This document shows positions 51,061 to 59,608 of a DNA stretch of 64,000 nucleotides, in pieces. The translations under genes and the position numbers were made by a program. Below the pieces are notes generated by a model. It did no database searches. It worked only from the letters and a program-made list of their open reading frames with translations, and was not told where the DNA came from. The stretch is from Candidatus Korarchaeum sp. (GTDB lineage: Archaea > Korarchaeota > Korarchaeia > Korarchaeales > Korarchaeaceae). Every line of letters begins with the position of its first letter. The first letter of the stretch is position 1. The stretch spans positions 1-64,000 of the forward strand of contig JAJHQZ010000002.1 of the NCBI GenBank assembly GCA_020833055.1. Direction: 5' to 3'.

Positions 51061-53247
51061 GTGGAATTGGATCCCAAGCTTATAGTAGAGGAAGCCATAA
51101 ATACAGGGGAGAGGAGGTTAATCGTAATATCTGGAAATGATTCCCTAGAGATAGCATCTGAAATCGCTAAGATCTGGTTATCTAAGAGGGAAGGTCGTCT
51201 CCTGATAGCTACTCATATGGGGATAAATTCAGATAGGATCTCAGTGGATGAGGGCGATGTCACATCTATAGACTTCGATCAGACTGAGGAAGTGCTCGGG
51301 GGCACTTGGGATCTCCTAATAGCTGATATATCGCATCAATTCAGAGCTAACGATATAGGCAGGCTGATAGAGGTAGTTAGGGGAGGAGGCCTCGCGATCC
51401 TCACGGTACCACCCCTAGAGGAGTGGATCAACTCCATGACGGAGTTCCAGAGGAGGTTCATGGTCCCTCCATTCGAATCCAGGGGGGTGAGGCAGCTCTT
51501 CAAGTCCAGGTTCCTCAGTTCCATAGGGAAGAGGGGGACCTTCCTCCTCGGTGAGGAAGTCAGGGGGGAGCTTTGCGGAAGGGTCTCGAAGGAGAGAGCC
51601 CCTATCGAGAGGACAGGAGACCCTCTCTTCGATCTATGCGCGACCAGGGATCAGCAGAGGGTCTTGAGATCTATTCTAGATGCATTCAAGGAGAGGAAGA
51701 GGGCCTTCATATTGACCGCGAATAGGGGGAGGGGGAAGTCCGCTGTAATAGGGATAGCCCTATCCCTGATAATGAATAGGAGCAGGGTTAAGAACGCTGT
51801 AGTGACATCTCCGAGTATCGAGGGGGTTCAGACGATCTTCAACTTCCTGATGAGGGGGCTAGATGCCCAGGGGGTGAGTTATGAGCCCCTGGTAAGGGAG
51901 GGCAGGATAATAGCCCTCAGGTTCAAGGGTAAGGACGTCTTCTATCTCACACCTGAGAGCGCTTCAGAAGTCGAAGTGAACCTGAAGGTAGTCGATGAAG
52001 CTGCCTCGATACCCGTGACAACTCTATTCAAATTCTTGAGCGGGGGATTCACTATATTCTCATCGACGATACATGGATACGAGGGCGCTGGGAGAGGCTT
52101 CTCCCTGAGGTTCCTGGGGAGGTTGAGGAAGTCCGGGATACCTCACGCTGAGGAGAGGATGGATGAGCCTATAAGGTATCCCCCTGAGGATCCTGTCGAG
52201 AGGTGGCTCTATGACTTCCTCCTGCTGGATGCGGAACCCGGAGAACCTCCAAAGAATCTAGAGGCTACTTACAGGGAGATATCCTTAGATAGCATAAGCG
52301 AGGAATACCTGAGGAAGTTCTACGGTATTTACATATTAGCTCATTATAGGAATAGGCCTAATGATCTCGCTACCCTCCTAGATGCTCCCCATCACTTCGC
52401 TAGGTCTTTAGAAGCTGATGGAGAGCCCATAGTGAGCATCCACTTAGCTGAGGAAGGGGGGCTCCCGAACTCCCTCCTGGAAGAAATAGCTAGGGGGATG
52501 AGGGACCTTCCGGGGCATATGATAGCTAGCAGGATCGTCTTACACTATTCATTCAAGAGCTTCGGGAAGCTGAGGGGTTGGAGGATAGTCAGGATAGCTA
52601 CGCATCCTGAGCTGCAGGGGATGGGCTTCGGGACGAGGGCTCTCGCTGAAGTAGAGAGGGAAGCTAGAGGGAAAGGCTTAGATTGGTTAGGAGCTGGCTT
52701 CGGTGCGACAGAGGAGTTGCTCAGGTTCTGGGTGAGATCTGGTTATCATCCAGTGCACATAAGCCCATCTAGGAACCCTGTGACTGGGGAGTACAGCGTC
52801 CTAGTGCTCAAGCCATTGAGCGAGGAAGCATCTAGGATGACTGAGGAAGTCTTAAGAGAGTTCAAGAGGAGATTGTTAGCTAGTTTACATGATGTTTACT
52901 TCTCCCTGAACCCGATGGTAGCTAGATTGCTCCTCAAGAGTAAGTTAGATGGGGGGAGGGCTAAGTTGAGCAATTCCCAGAGGAGCAGACTCTCGGGATA
53001 CGTGAAGGGGAGCTACGTCTATGAGTTAGCTTCTGATGCGATACACGAGATCGTCAGGAGTTACTTCTGGCAGGGGAGGGATTGCCTAACCCCAAGGGAG
53101 GAAGCGATATTAATTGCGAAGGTCCTCCAGGGGAAGCCCTGGGAGACCTTGAAGAGCAGGTTCGGGGTGAAGGAACCTTACGAGCTACTGAGGGAGATAG
53201 TCTCGAATTTACTTAATTGCTTGGATGGCCTTCGCGATGAGGCTTAA
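51061..53247 (+). CDS. tmcA: tRNA(Met) cytidine acetyltransferase TmcA
   Basis: A 728-residue TmcA/Kre33/NAT10 family enzyme that makes N4-acetylcytidine in tRNA, and in archaea also in rRNA, using acetyl-CoA and ATP. Residues about 1-195 form the DUF1726 domain. A helicase-like module has Walker A in LTANRGRGKSA (about 221-231) and Walker B in LKVVDEAASIP, followed by a GNAT domain (about 450-600) with IATHPELQGMGFGTRAL. A tRNA-binding C-terminal domain completes the protein. N4-acetylcytidine is abundant in thermophilic archaea. The GTG start follows a 129-base gap; the 3' end overlaps the convergent methyltransferase by 39 bases. Confidence 0.92.
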   Translation: MELDPKLIVEEAINTGERRLIVISGNDSLEIASEIAKIWLSKREGRLLIATHMGINSDRISVDEGDVTSIDFDQTEEVLGGTWDLLIADISHQFRANDIGRLIEVVRGGGLAILTVPPLEEWINSMTEFQRRFMVPPFESRGVRQLFKSRFLSSIGKRGTFLLGEEVRGELCGRVSKERAPIERTGDPLFDLCATRDQQRVLRSILDAFKERKRAFILTANRGRGKSAVIGIALSLIMNRSRVKNAVVTSPSIEGVQTIFNFLMRGLDAQGVSYEPLVREGRIIALRFKGKDVFYLTPESASEVEVNLKVVDEAASIPVTTLFKFLSGGFTIFSSTIHGYEGAGRGFSLRFLGRLRKSGIPHAEERMDEPIRYPPEDPVERWLYDFLLLDAEPGEPPKNLEATYREISLDSISEEYLRKFYGIYILAHYRNRPNDLATLLDAPHHFARSLEADGEPIVSIHLAEEGGLPNSLLEEIARGMRDLPGHMIASRIVLHYSFKSFGKLRGWRIVRIATHPELQGMGFGTRALAEVEREARGKGLDWLGAGFGATEELLRFWVRSGYHPVHISPSRNPVTGEYSVLVLKPLSEEASRMTEEVLREFKRRLLASLHDVYFSLNPMVARLLLKSKLDGGRAKLSNSQRSRLSGYVKGSYVYELASDAIHEIVRSYFWQGRDCLTPREEAILIAKVLQGKPWETLKSRFGVKEPYELLREIVSNLLNCLDGLRDEA

Positions 53248-54030
53248 GTAAGGGCAGGGAGGTGAGAACTTCTCCTTCTTCCTTATATCACCGTATATAG
53301 AGTCCACACCCCATCCCGCTCTCTTGAGTATCTCAGCCAGCTCAGTGGATGTGTATATCCTCATCTCAGTATTCACCTCGAGTTCCTTCATCAAGTTACC
53401 CTCACCATCGTCCCTCAATATGATCCACTTCGATAGGAGCCTCGACCAGAGGGGATCGAACCTCATATCCTCCATCAAGACCAAGGAACCGTACCTCTGG
53501 AAGACCCTCCCGCAGCTCCAACTCGGCGTCTCCCTGTGGAAGGTATTCGCTATTATGAGGATGGATCCCTCCCTCACTAGTGACCTGAGCTTCCTGAGTA
53601 TCTCCTCATCTGTCATGGAGTCGTAATAGCCGAGGGATGTCGATACTATTATTATGGCATCGAATATCTCCCCCTTAAGCTTGCTATCTATCTCCCTAGC
53701 ATCTGAAACCATGAACTTAGCTTTATCAGATACTCTGTACTTCTCAGCTTTCTGCCTAGCGTCCTGTATGAATGGGAGGGATATATCGAAGCCCAGAACA
53801 TCATATCCCTCCATCGCGAGAGGTATTGCCACTCTACCATTCCCGCAAAATGCCTCCAATACTCTCCCCGACTCTAAACCATTTTCCCTAAGTATCTCAG
53901 CTATAGATCTAGCTATCTGCTCCCCCTCGGACCAACTGCTATTCATTATCTCCAGGTAGAGGTCCGCCCTATCTATGAACACCCTTTGTATCCAGCTCAG
54001 TCCATTCACCCCGGATCTATGAATTTCCAT
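53209..54030 (-). CDS. Class I SAM-dependent methyltransferase
   Basis: A 273-residue methyltransferase with the seven-strand Rossmann fold. Motif I is VLEAFCGNGRVAIPLAMEG, motif II FDISLPFIQDAR, followed by FMVSDAREIDSKL and motif IV IFDAIIIVSTSLGYYD. The substrate is unknown; the helical N-terminus and context (next to TmcA) give no firm clue. The ATG at 54030 adds a leader MEIHRSGVNGLSW; a GTG at residue 8 is an alternative. The last 39 bases overlap tmcA on the other strand, so transcripts are antisense there. Confidence 0.82.
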   Translation of the reverse strand: MEIHRSGVNGLSWIQRVFIDRADLYLEIMNSSWSEGEQIARSIAEILRENGLESGRVLEAFCGNGRVAIPLAMEGYDVLGFDISLPFIQDARQKAEKYRVSDKAKFMVSDAREIDSKLKGEIFDAIIIVSTSLGYYDSMTDEEILRKLRSLVREGSILIIANTFHRETPSWSCGRVFQRYGSLVLMEDMRFDPLWSRLLSKWIILRDDGEGNLMKELEVNTEMRIYTSTELAEILKRAGWGVDSIYGDIRKKEKFSPPCPYLSLIAKAIQAIK

Positions 54031-54129
54031 TAATAAGAATTAATAAGAATTTTCGCTACAATCGAAGCGGGGGACCCGGGCCACCCGGTCATTAGGTAAA
54101 ATTATTAATCTCCTGATGGGGGGAGGCTT

Positions 54130-55728
54130 ATGCGGTTCTCGAAGGTAGTAGATGCCGAGGAAGCCCTCTCCAAGATAAGGGATGGTTCAGTCATAGCGAT
54201 CTCGGGATTCAACATAGCGACGACTCCAGAGTACTTGATAGTCAAGTTATGGGAGCTCTATGAGAGGACAGGTCATCCTAAGGATCTCTTCATACTAACG
54301 GACACTCTACCGGCGGTGCCCGATAGGGGGCTCGATCTCATAGGGAAGAAGATGCATGAGACTGGGGATAGGGAGTTCGTGAGGGGTATGCTCTTGACTT
54401 ACCTCGGATGGGCCCCTTGGCTCCAGAGACTGACGGCTGAGAATGTTATAGAGATGTACACTTGGCCCATAGGCACTGCTAGTTGCTGGTTCAGGGAAGT
54501 AGCATCCGGGAGGCCAGGTGTGATCACTAGAGTCGGGTTGAGAACTTCCCTAGACCCTAGGGACGATGGCTGCTATCTCAACGATCTAGCTAGGGAGAGG
54601 AGGACTTGTAGTAACAGTCTGATAGAGATAGATGGGAGGGAGTACTTGCTCTATAGAGCGCCTAAGCCCGAAGTAGCTTTGATAAGGGCCACTACTTCAG
54701 ATGAGCTCGGGAACCTCTCTATGGAGAGAGAAGGTATATTCGGCACTGTCCTAGCTATTTCTCAAGCCGCTAAATCTTGCGGAGGTATTGTCATAGCTCA
54801 AGTTGAAAGGTTAGCGAAATTCGGATCTATTAAGCCTAAGGAAGTCCATGTACCAGCTCCTCTCGTGGATCACGTAGTAGTGGCTCCCGAGGAATATCAT
54901 TGGCAGACTTGCTCCTTCCGTTACGATCCTAGGATAAGCGGTGAGATAGTGCCACCTAGAGCTTCTCACACTCCCCTTGAGCTCAGTGAGAGGAAGGTCA
55001 TAGCTAGGAGAGTAGCTCTTGAGCTCTTCTACTTAGCTAAGAAGTTGGATAGGCCCCTATTCGTCAACTTCGGGATAGGGATACCCGCCCTCACGCCCTC
55101 AGTAATAGAGGAGGAGGGGCTCTCAGAGATACTACTGACCAGTATAGAAGCCGGGCCGCTGGGGGGAGTGGCGTTAACTGAAGCTGACTTCGGGGTCTCT
55201 ATAGGGCCTTTCGCTATAATGCAGATGCCGGATATGTTCGCGAATTATGAGGGCGGCATAATAGATGCTTCCTCACTTGGCTTCATGGAAGTAGACGCTG
55301 ATGGCAACGTCAACCCTTCATTCATCCCGGGCAGGATAACAGGTCCCGGTGGCTTTCCCGTGATAGTAACTGGCTCCCCAAGGCTTTACTTCGCCGGTGG
55401 ATTCACTGCGGGCAAGAGGAAGTTCAAGATAGGGAATGGGGAGCTCAGAATCGAACAAGATGGGGATGTGAGGAAGTTCGTTAGGAGAGTATACAAAGTG
55501 GCTTTCAACGGGAAGTTAGCTTTAGAGGAGGGGAAGGAGGTCTTATACATAACTGAGAGAGCTGTGTTTAGGCTGAGCGAGAGGGGATTGTCGCTAGAGG
55601 AGATAGCGCCTGGCGTGGATCTGGATAAGGATATCTTAAACAAGATGGACTTCCAGCCCCAGATGGGGAAGCTCGAGGAGATGGATAGGAGGATATTCAG
55701 GGAGGGAAAAATGAACATAGAGTTATGA
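54130..55728 (+). CDS. Class I CoA transferase (fused alpha-beta, acetate/propionate type)
   Basis: A 532-residue CoA transferase with the two subunit-like halves fused. The N-terminal half starts KVVDAEEALSKIRDGSVIAI and has a glycine-rich segment. The C-terminal half carries the active-site Glu340 in SIEAGPLGG, followed by the GGIIDASSLGFMEVDADGNV region. Such enzymes move CoA between acyl donors and acetate, propionate or 3-ketoacids. In a peptide-fermenting anaerobe this could help recover acyl-CoA or release acids. The strong ribosome site GGGGAGG precedes the ATG. The 3' end overlaps the convergent surface-protein gene by 6 bases. Confidence 0.88.
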   Translation: MRFSKVVDAEEALSKIRDGSVIAISGFNIATTPEYLIVKLWELYERTGHPKDLFILTDTLPAVPDRGLDLIGKKMHETGDREFVRGMLLTYLGWAPWLQRLTAENVIEMYTWPIGTASCWFREVASGRPGVITRVGLRTSLDPRDDGCYLNDLARERRTCSNSLIEIDGREYLLYRAPKPEVALIRATTSDELGNLSMEREGIFGTVLAISQAAKSCGGIVIAQVERLAKFGSIKPKEVHVPAPLVDHVVVAPEEYHWQTCSFRYDPRISGEIVPPRASHTPLELSERKVIARRVALELFYLAKKLDRPLFVNFGIGIPALTPSVIEEEGLSEILLTSIEAGPLGGVALTEADFGVSIGPFAIMQMPDMFANYEGGIIDASSLGFMEVDADGNVNPSFIPGRITGPGGFPVIVTGSPRLYFAGGFTAGKRKFKIGNGELRIEQDGDVRKFVRRVYKVAFNGKLALEEGKEVLYITERAVFRLSERGLSLEEIAPGVDLDKDILNKMDFQPQMGKLEEMDRRIFREGKMNIEL

Positions 55729-58700
55729 TGGGATATTCATCTCTAATGACAGAGGCTTACCTTCCTTAACGAATTTCACCTTCAATCCCTTCTCCTTTAA
55801 CTTCTTGAATGCCTCCTCGTCACCTAGGTAAGCGAAAGTCCCCCTCCTCTGTGCGAGGCTCACCACTGCCGCTACTTCATCATCGAAACCCTCTATCGAT
55901 ACATCGCTCAATACCCTCTCCACTTTCAGGGATCTCCCTATTAGATATTTCTCCAGGGCCCTCATCAATCTCTGATCCTTGCTCACCTTGTTGAAGGTCT
56001 CCTGAGGTACGTAGATATCGTACCTCCTCACTAAGTCCTCTATCATCCCCCTCTCCACAGCCCTCCTCAGGGAGTTGTAATCCATCACTATAGCCTCCCT
56101 CCCCCTCCTCTTGTAAGCTAGCACTATAGGTATAGCCAGTAGAGGGAGCAGGAATATCCATATTGGGATCTGAGGGAGCTTTATCTCAAGAGATGGACCC
56201 ATTACCATCTGTTTAGCCTCAAACTTTATTGTAACACTCTTCTGTTTCCCGAAATCTGGTAAGAAGACGTTCACCTCACCTGAATTCACATCATCGCTAC
56301 TAGGCTCGACGTTGAAAGTTATCACAGCCTTTCCTCCCTTTGATATGCTTATCAACCAGCTCAAGCTGCTCTCCTTCACATCGGTCTTAGCGGGCATATC
56401 AGCGAGCTTAGCGCTATTGGGCACGTACTTGAGGGAGTTCAAGTTAGCGACTATCCTCACTGATTTCGCTCCCGTCGGGCTAGTGAGAGTTATCGTTACT
56501 GTCCCCACCCTACCGGAGGAGGAGCCAGATACATCCAGCTCCACGACCTCAGGGACTTGCTGAGGTTGAGGTTGGGGAGCTGCCACTTCCTTGGGCTTAA
56601 CAGATATGATTACGCTATCGCTAGCAGTAGCAGCAGTCGCCACTACATTGAAGCTCCCGGCTGTCGCTATCAGTTTCGCTAGGAAGCTTATCTCCAAGCT
56701 GCTCTTCCGATCCAGCTTGCTTATCTTCCACTTGAGCACATTCATATCGTTCTTCGGTTCCACTTTGACTCCACCGAGCTTCGAGCTCCCGCTCACGTAA
56801 TCCAGCCCTGGGGTGAGGTCTACCTGGACCTCGAGCCCCTCATAAGCCCCCTCCCCTATATTGCTCACGTTGACTAAGAAGGCTATATTGCTCCCCGTCT
56901 CCGCTTTAGTTGGGGATGCGGATATATCGACTGTTATTAGAGCTAAAGCGTTTCCAGAGGTCACGGGCTGGACCCCGGAGCTGGATCCGGAGCTCCCTGA
57001 TTGATAGCTCTCTAGCTTAACCCCCTGAGATCCTAGGGAGACGAGGACTATGGGTATCCCGTTGAAGACATAATCGTTGGAGCTCGGCTTACTCGGAGTG
57101 GCAGGTGGAGTTGAAGTGGGAGGAGGTATGTAGCCGCAGGATGGTGATCCTCCGGAGCCTCCTGAACCCCCGGAACCTCCTGAATGTCCTCCTGAACCTC
57201 CCGATGGGGGATTCGTAACTATTACTGATGCCGATGCTGAGAGCGTCCCATTAACGTAGACCCTGTTATCCTTCCTCCCCTCGCTCAATGCCCTGAGCTT
57301 GTATGAAGCTACTAATGAGCTCCTCGGGGCTAAAGTAACGTTGAACTTTATCTCTCCTCCGGATATATCGAGATCCAAGCTGACGTTAGAGGAGAAGCTC
57401 CCACTCACATAGCTCATACCTGTGGGTATAGTATCCCTCACCGATATGAATGCGGGTAGGTCTCCCGAGTTCCCTATCCTCAGCTCATAGCTGACCTCAT
57501 CACCCACCCTCACGCTAGTTGGGGAGGCGATCTTACTCACCTTTATTACGGGGGGAGATATCACGCTAACATCAGCCGAGCTGTTCCCTGAGCCGTCTTC
57601 CGAACTGAAGAAAGCTACATTCTCGAGGTGAGATCCTGGGGGAGCGGTTATGCTTACATTAAATTCTAGGAACATTATACTCCCTGCAGGTACATTGAGG
57701 ATCCAGCTCAACTCGCTCCCATTGACCCTAGGCTCCAAAGAGCTACCGTTCAACTTAGCTGTCCCGCTTATGTAACTCATGCCATCGGGGAGTGGGTCTA
57801 TTATCGATACGTTGTAGGCCGTCCCGTTTCCCCTGTTCGCGATTATTAAGGTGACCTTGGCTGAGGAGCCTGGAGTGACTATGGATGGCTCTATCAACTT
57901 CTCCACGCTTATGTTCGTTGATAGGGATGGTGCGAATATATTTGGCCCGAACTCAGAGGTACCATGAGGCATCAACGTCGCTGTTGATGTTATGTTCATT
58001 CCCTTGCCTCTCAAATCATCAGGAAGATCTATCCATCCCAGGAACTCCCCGTTCAAAGCCCTGAGGCTCCCCAGATACCTTAAGCCCTCCCCGTATCCGC
58101 TCTCATGATTCGTGGATAGGTATATCTCTACCTCAGATCCGCTGAAAGCTGGGCTCCCGGATCCACTTCCCTCGGAATTTATGTAGCCCCTCACCAGCAA
58201 TCTGTCCCCGTATACAGCTGCCCATGTCAACACAGGATAATCCATGAAATCGTTCGGGCCCTCAGTCAACTTTCCATCGTTTCTAGTGACATAATCCCCT
58301 CCTAGATCTATCCCCAGCAGGGTGTTGTTGTAGCAAGAGAGCTTAGTGAAAACGTTGCCGATGGAGGAGTTCCCCTCCACGACTATACCGCTGTATATGT
58401 TATCGTGGATCCTCGTCCCATTTAGCAGATTCCCACTGGACTCTGAGATGAGGACTCCGAACCTATTATGACTTGACTCTCCAATCAGCTTATTTTCCCC
58501 TCCGTTCTGTATCCATATACCGTAGATACTGCCTTCAGTTGAGCCGTCTATAGAGTTCCCCCTGCTCTGGTATATGTAAACTCCGGAGAAGGTGTTATTG
58601 ACTAAGGATGCCCTAACAGAGTTATTGGAGCTGTATATTATCGCTACTCCATAAACGTTATCCTTAGCGCTCACGTTCTCAAGCTTATTGTTATCGGATC

Positions 58701-59511
58701 CCTGGTAAATGTAGAAACCGTAGCTATCGACGCCCAGCGCAGTATTGTTATCAGCTCTCGAGTTCAATATAATGTTCCCAGTGGATCTCTGTAAGTATAC
58801 ACCGTACCATCCGTTCCTCTCAGCCTCTATACCGCTGAGATTGTTATTATTTGAGTACTTGAGGAGTAAGCCTCCCTCAGAGTTCCCCTCTATCCTAGCA
58901 TCCATTAACCTGGAGTCAGAGCTCAGGAGGGAGAGGAAGCCTATCCTATTCCCCCTCAGTCTCAGATCCGAGAAGGAGCATGCCACACTGCTCTCAAAGT
59001 TCACTCCAGCATTAATGTTGTTCTCCGAGATCAGATCGCTCACATTTATGCTTGAGCTCGATACTATGTTGATCCCGAAGTAGTTTCCAGTCGCTATTAT
59101 GTTCCTGAGGGAGCTCTCGCTCGTGTAATAGACGTATATACCGCTCTGCTGAGATCCTATCGCGCCCCTGACAGTTAAATTGCTTATCATTACATTCCTA
59201 GTATTGCTCACTTCTATTACATGCTTAGTCGTATTGTAAGCTTCTAATACGACTGAAGAGGGATCACTCACTCCGGAGATGCTTAAGCTCTTCGTCACCC
59301 TCACGTTATCTCTGTAGGTCCCGGGGCATATCTTCACGACATCCCCTGGGTTCGCGCTCGAGATAGCTGAGCTCAAGCTCGTGAAGTAAGCATCACCGGA
59401 AGTGCACGGGCTACCTGTATGAACTACTATCGTCCTGGATGGAGCTGAGAGAATTGAGTTAGCTTGTAAGAGTATTAGTACCATGAGCAGGGAAAGATAC
59501 GCTCTCCTCAT
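55723..59511 (-). CDS. 1262-residue surface protein with beta-helix, DUF11 domains, anchor and PIN-like cytosolic tail
   Basis: An exported protein: signal peptide AYLSLLMVLILLQANSILSA, NosD-like beta-helix (about 30-440, with many N-x-S/T sites), the same beta-helix-associated module as in the giant protein (ends TSEFGP), and three DUF11-type domains (about 535-640, 650-760, 855-950). A Gly/Ser-rich linker with GGSGGHSGGSGG (about 767-800) lies between the second and third. The C-terminus has a membrane helix (about 1115-1135) and then a 124-residue cytosolic domain that reads like a PIN fold: Asp1144 in VMDYNSL, Glu1171, Asp1210/Asp1211 before a helix and Asp1231 in YLGDEEAF. If real, that would link a surface protein to a nuclease-like domain inside the cell. 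Confidence 0.8.
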   Translation of the reverse strand: MRRAYLSLLMVLILLQANSILSAPSRTIVVHTGSPCTSGDAYFTSLSSAISSANPGDVVKICPGTYRDNVRVTKSLSISGVSDPSSVVLEAYNTTKHVIEVSNTRNVMISNLTVRGAIGSQQSGIYVYYTSESSLRNIIATGNYFGINIVSSSSINVSDLISENNINAGVNFESSVACSFSDLRLRGNRIGFLSLLSSDSRLMDARIEGNSEGGLLLKYSNNNNLSGIEAERNGWYGVYLQRSTGNIILNSRADNNTALGVDSYGFYIYQGSDNNKLENVSAKDNVYGVAIIYSSNNSVRASLVNNTFSGVYIYQSRGNSIDGSTEGSIYGIWIQNGGENKLIGESSHNRFGVLISESSGNLLNGTRIHDNIYSGIVVEGNSSIGNVFTKLSCYNNTLLGIDLGGDYVTRNDGKLTEGPNDFMDYPVLTWAAVYGDRLLVRGYINSEGSGSGSPAFSGSEVEIYLSTNHESGYGEGLRYLGSLRALNGEFLGWIDLPDDLRGKGMNITSTATLMPHGTSEFGPNIFAPSLSTNISVEKLIEPSIVTPGSSAKVTLIIANRGNGTAYNVSIIDPLPDGMSYISGTAKLNGSSLEPRVNGSELSWILNVPAGSIMFLEFNVSITAPPGSHLENVAFFSSEDGSGNSSADVSVISPPVIKVSKIASPTSVRVGDEVSYELRIGNSGDLPAFISVRDTIPTGMSYVSGSFSSNVSLDLDISGGEIKFNVTLAPRSSLVASYKLRALSEGRKDNRVYVNGTLSASASVIVTNPPSGGSGGHSGGSGGSGGSGGSPSCGYIPPPTSTPPATPSKPSSNDYVFNGIPIVLVSLGSQGVKLESYQSGSSGSSSGVQPVTSGNALALITVDISASPTKAETGSNIAFLVNVSNIGEGAYEGLEVQVDLTPGLDYVSGSSKLGGVKVEPKNDMNVLKWKISKLDRKSSLEISFLAKLIATAGSFNVVATAATASDSVIISVKPKEVAAPQPQPQQVPEVVELDVSGSSSGRVGTVTITLTSPTGAKSVRIVANLNSLKYVPNSAKLADMPAKTDVKESSLSWLISISKGGKAVITFNVEPSSDDVNSGEVNVFLPDFGKQKSVTIKFEAKQMVMGPSLEIKLPQIPIWIFLLPLLAIPIVLAYKRRGREAIVMDYNSLRRAVERGMIEDLVRRYDIYVPQETFNKVSKDQRLMRALEKYLIGRSLKVERVLSDVSIEGFDDEVAAVVSLAQRRGTFAYLGDEEAFKKLKEKGLKVKFVKEGKPLSLEMNIPS

Positions 59512-59608
59512 GCTTCACCGCGATTGAGAGAGGGGAGGACATAAATCCTGAGGGGCCGGTTTGTAATGCGCTTATATTCTAGTAATAGCATCGAAGTAAG
59601 ACAGCGGA

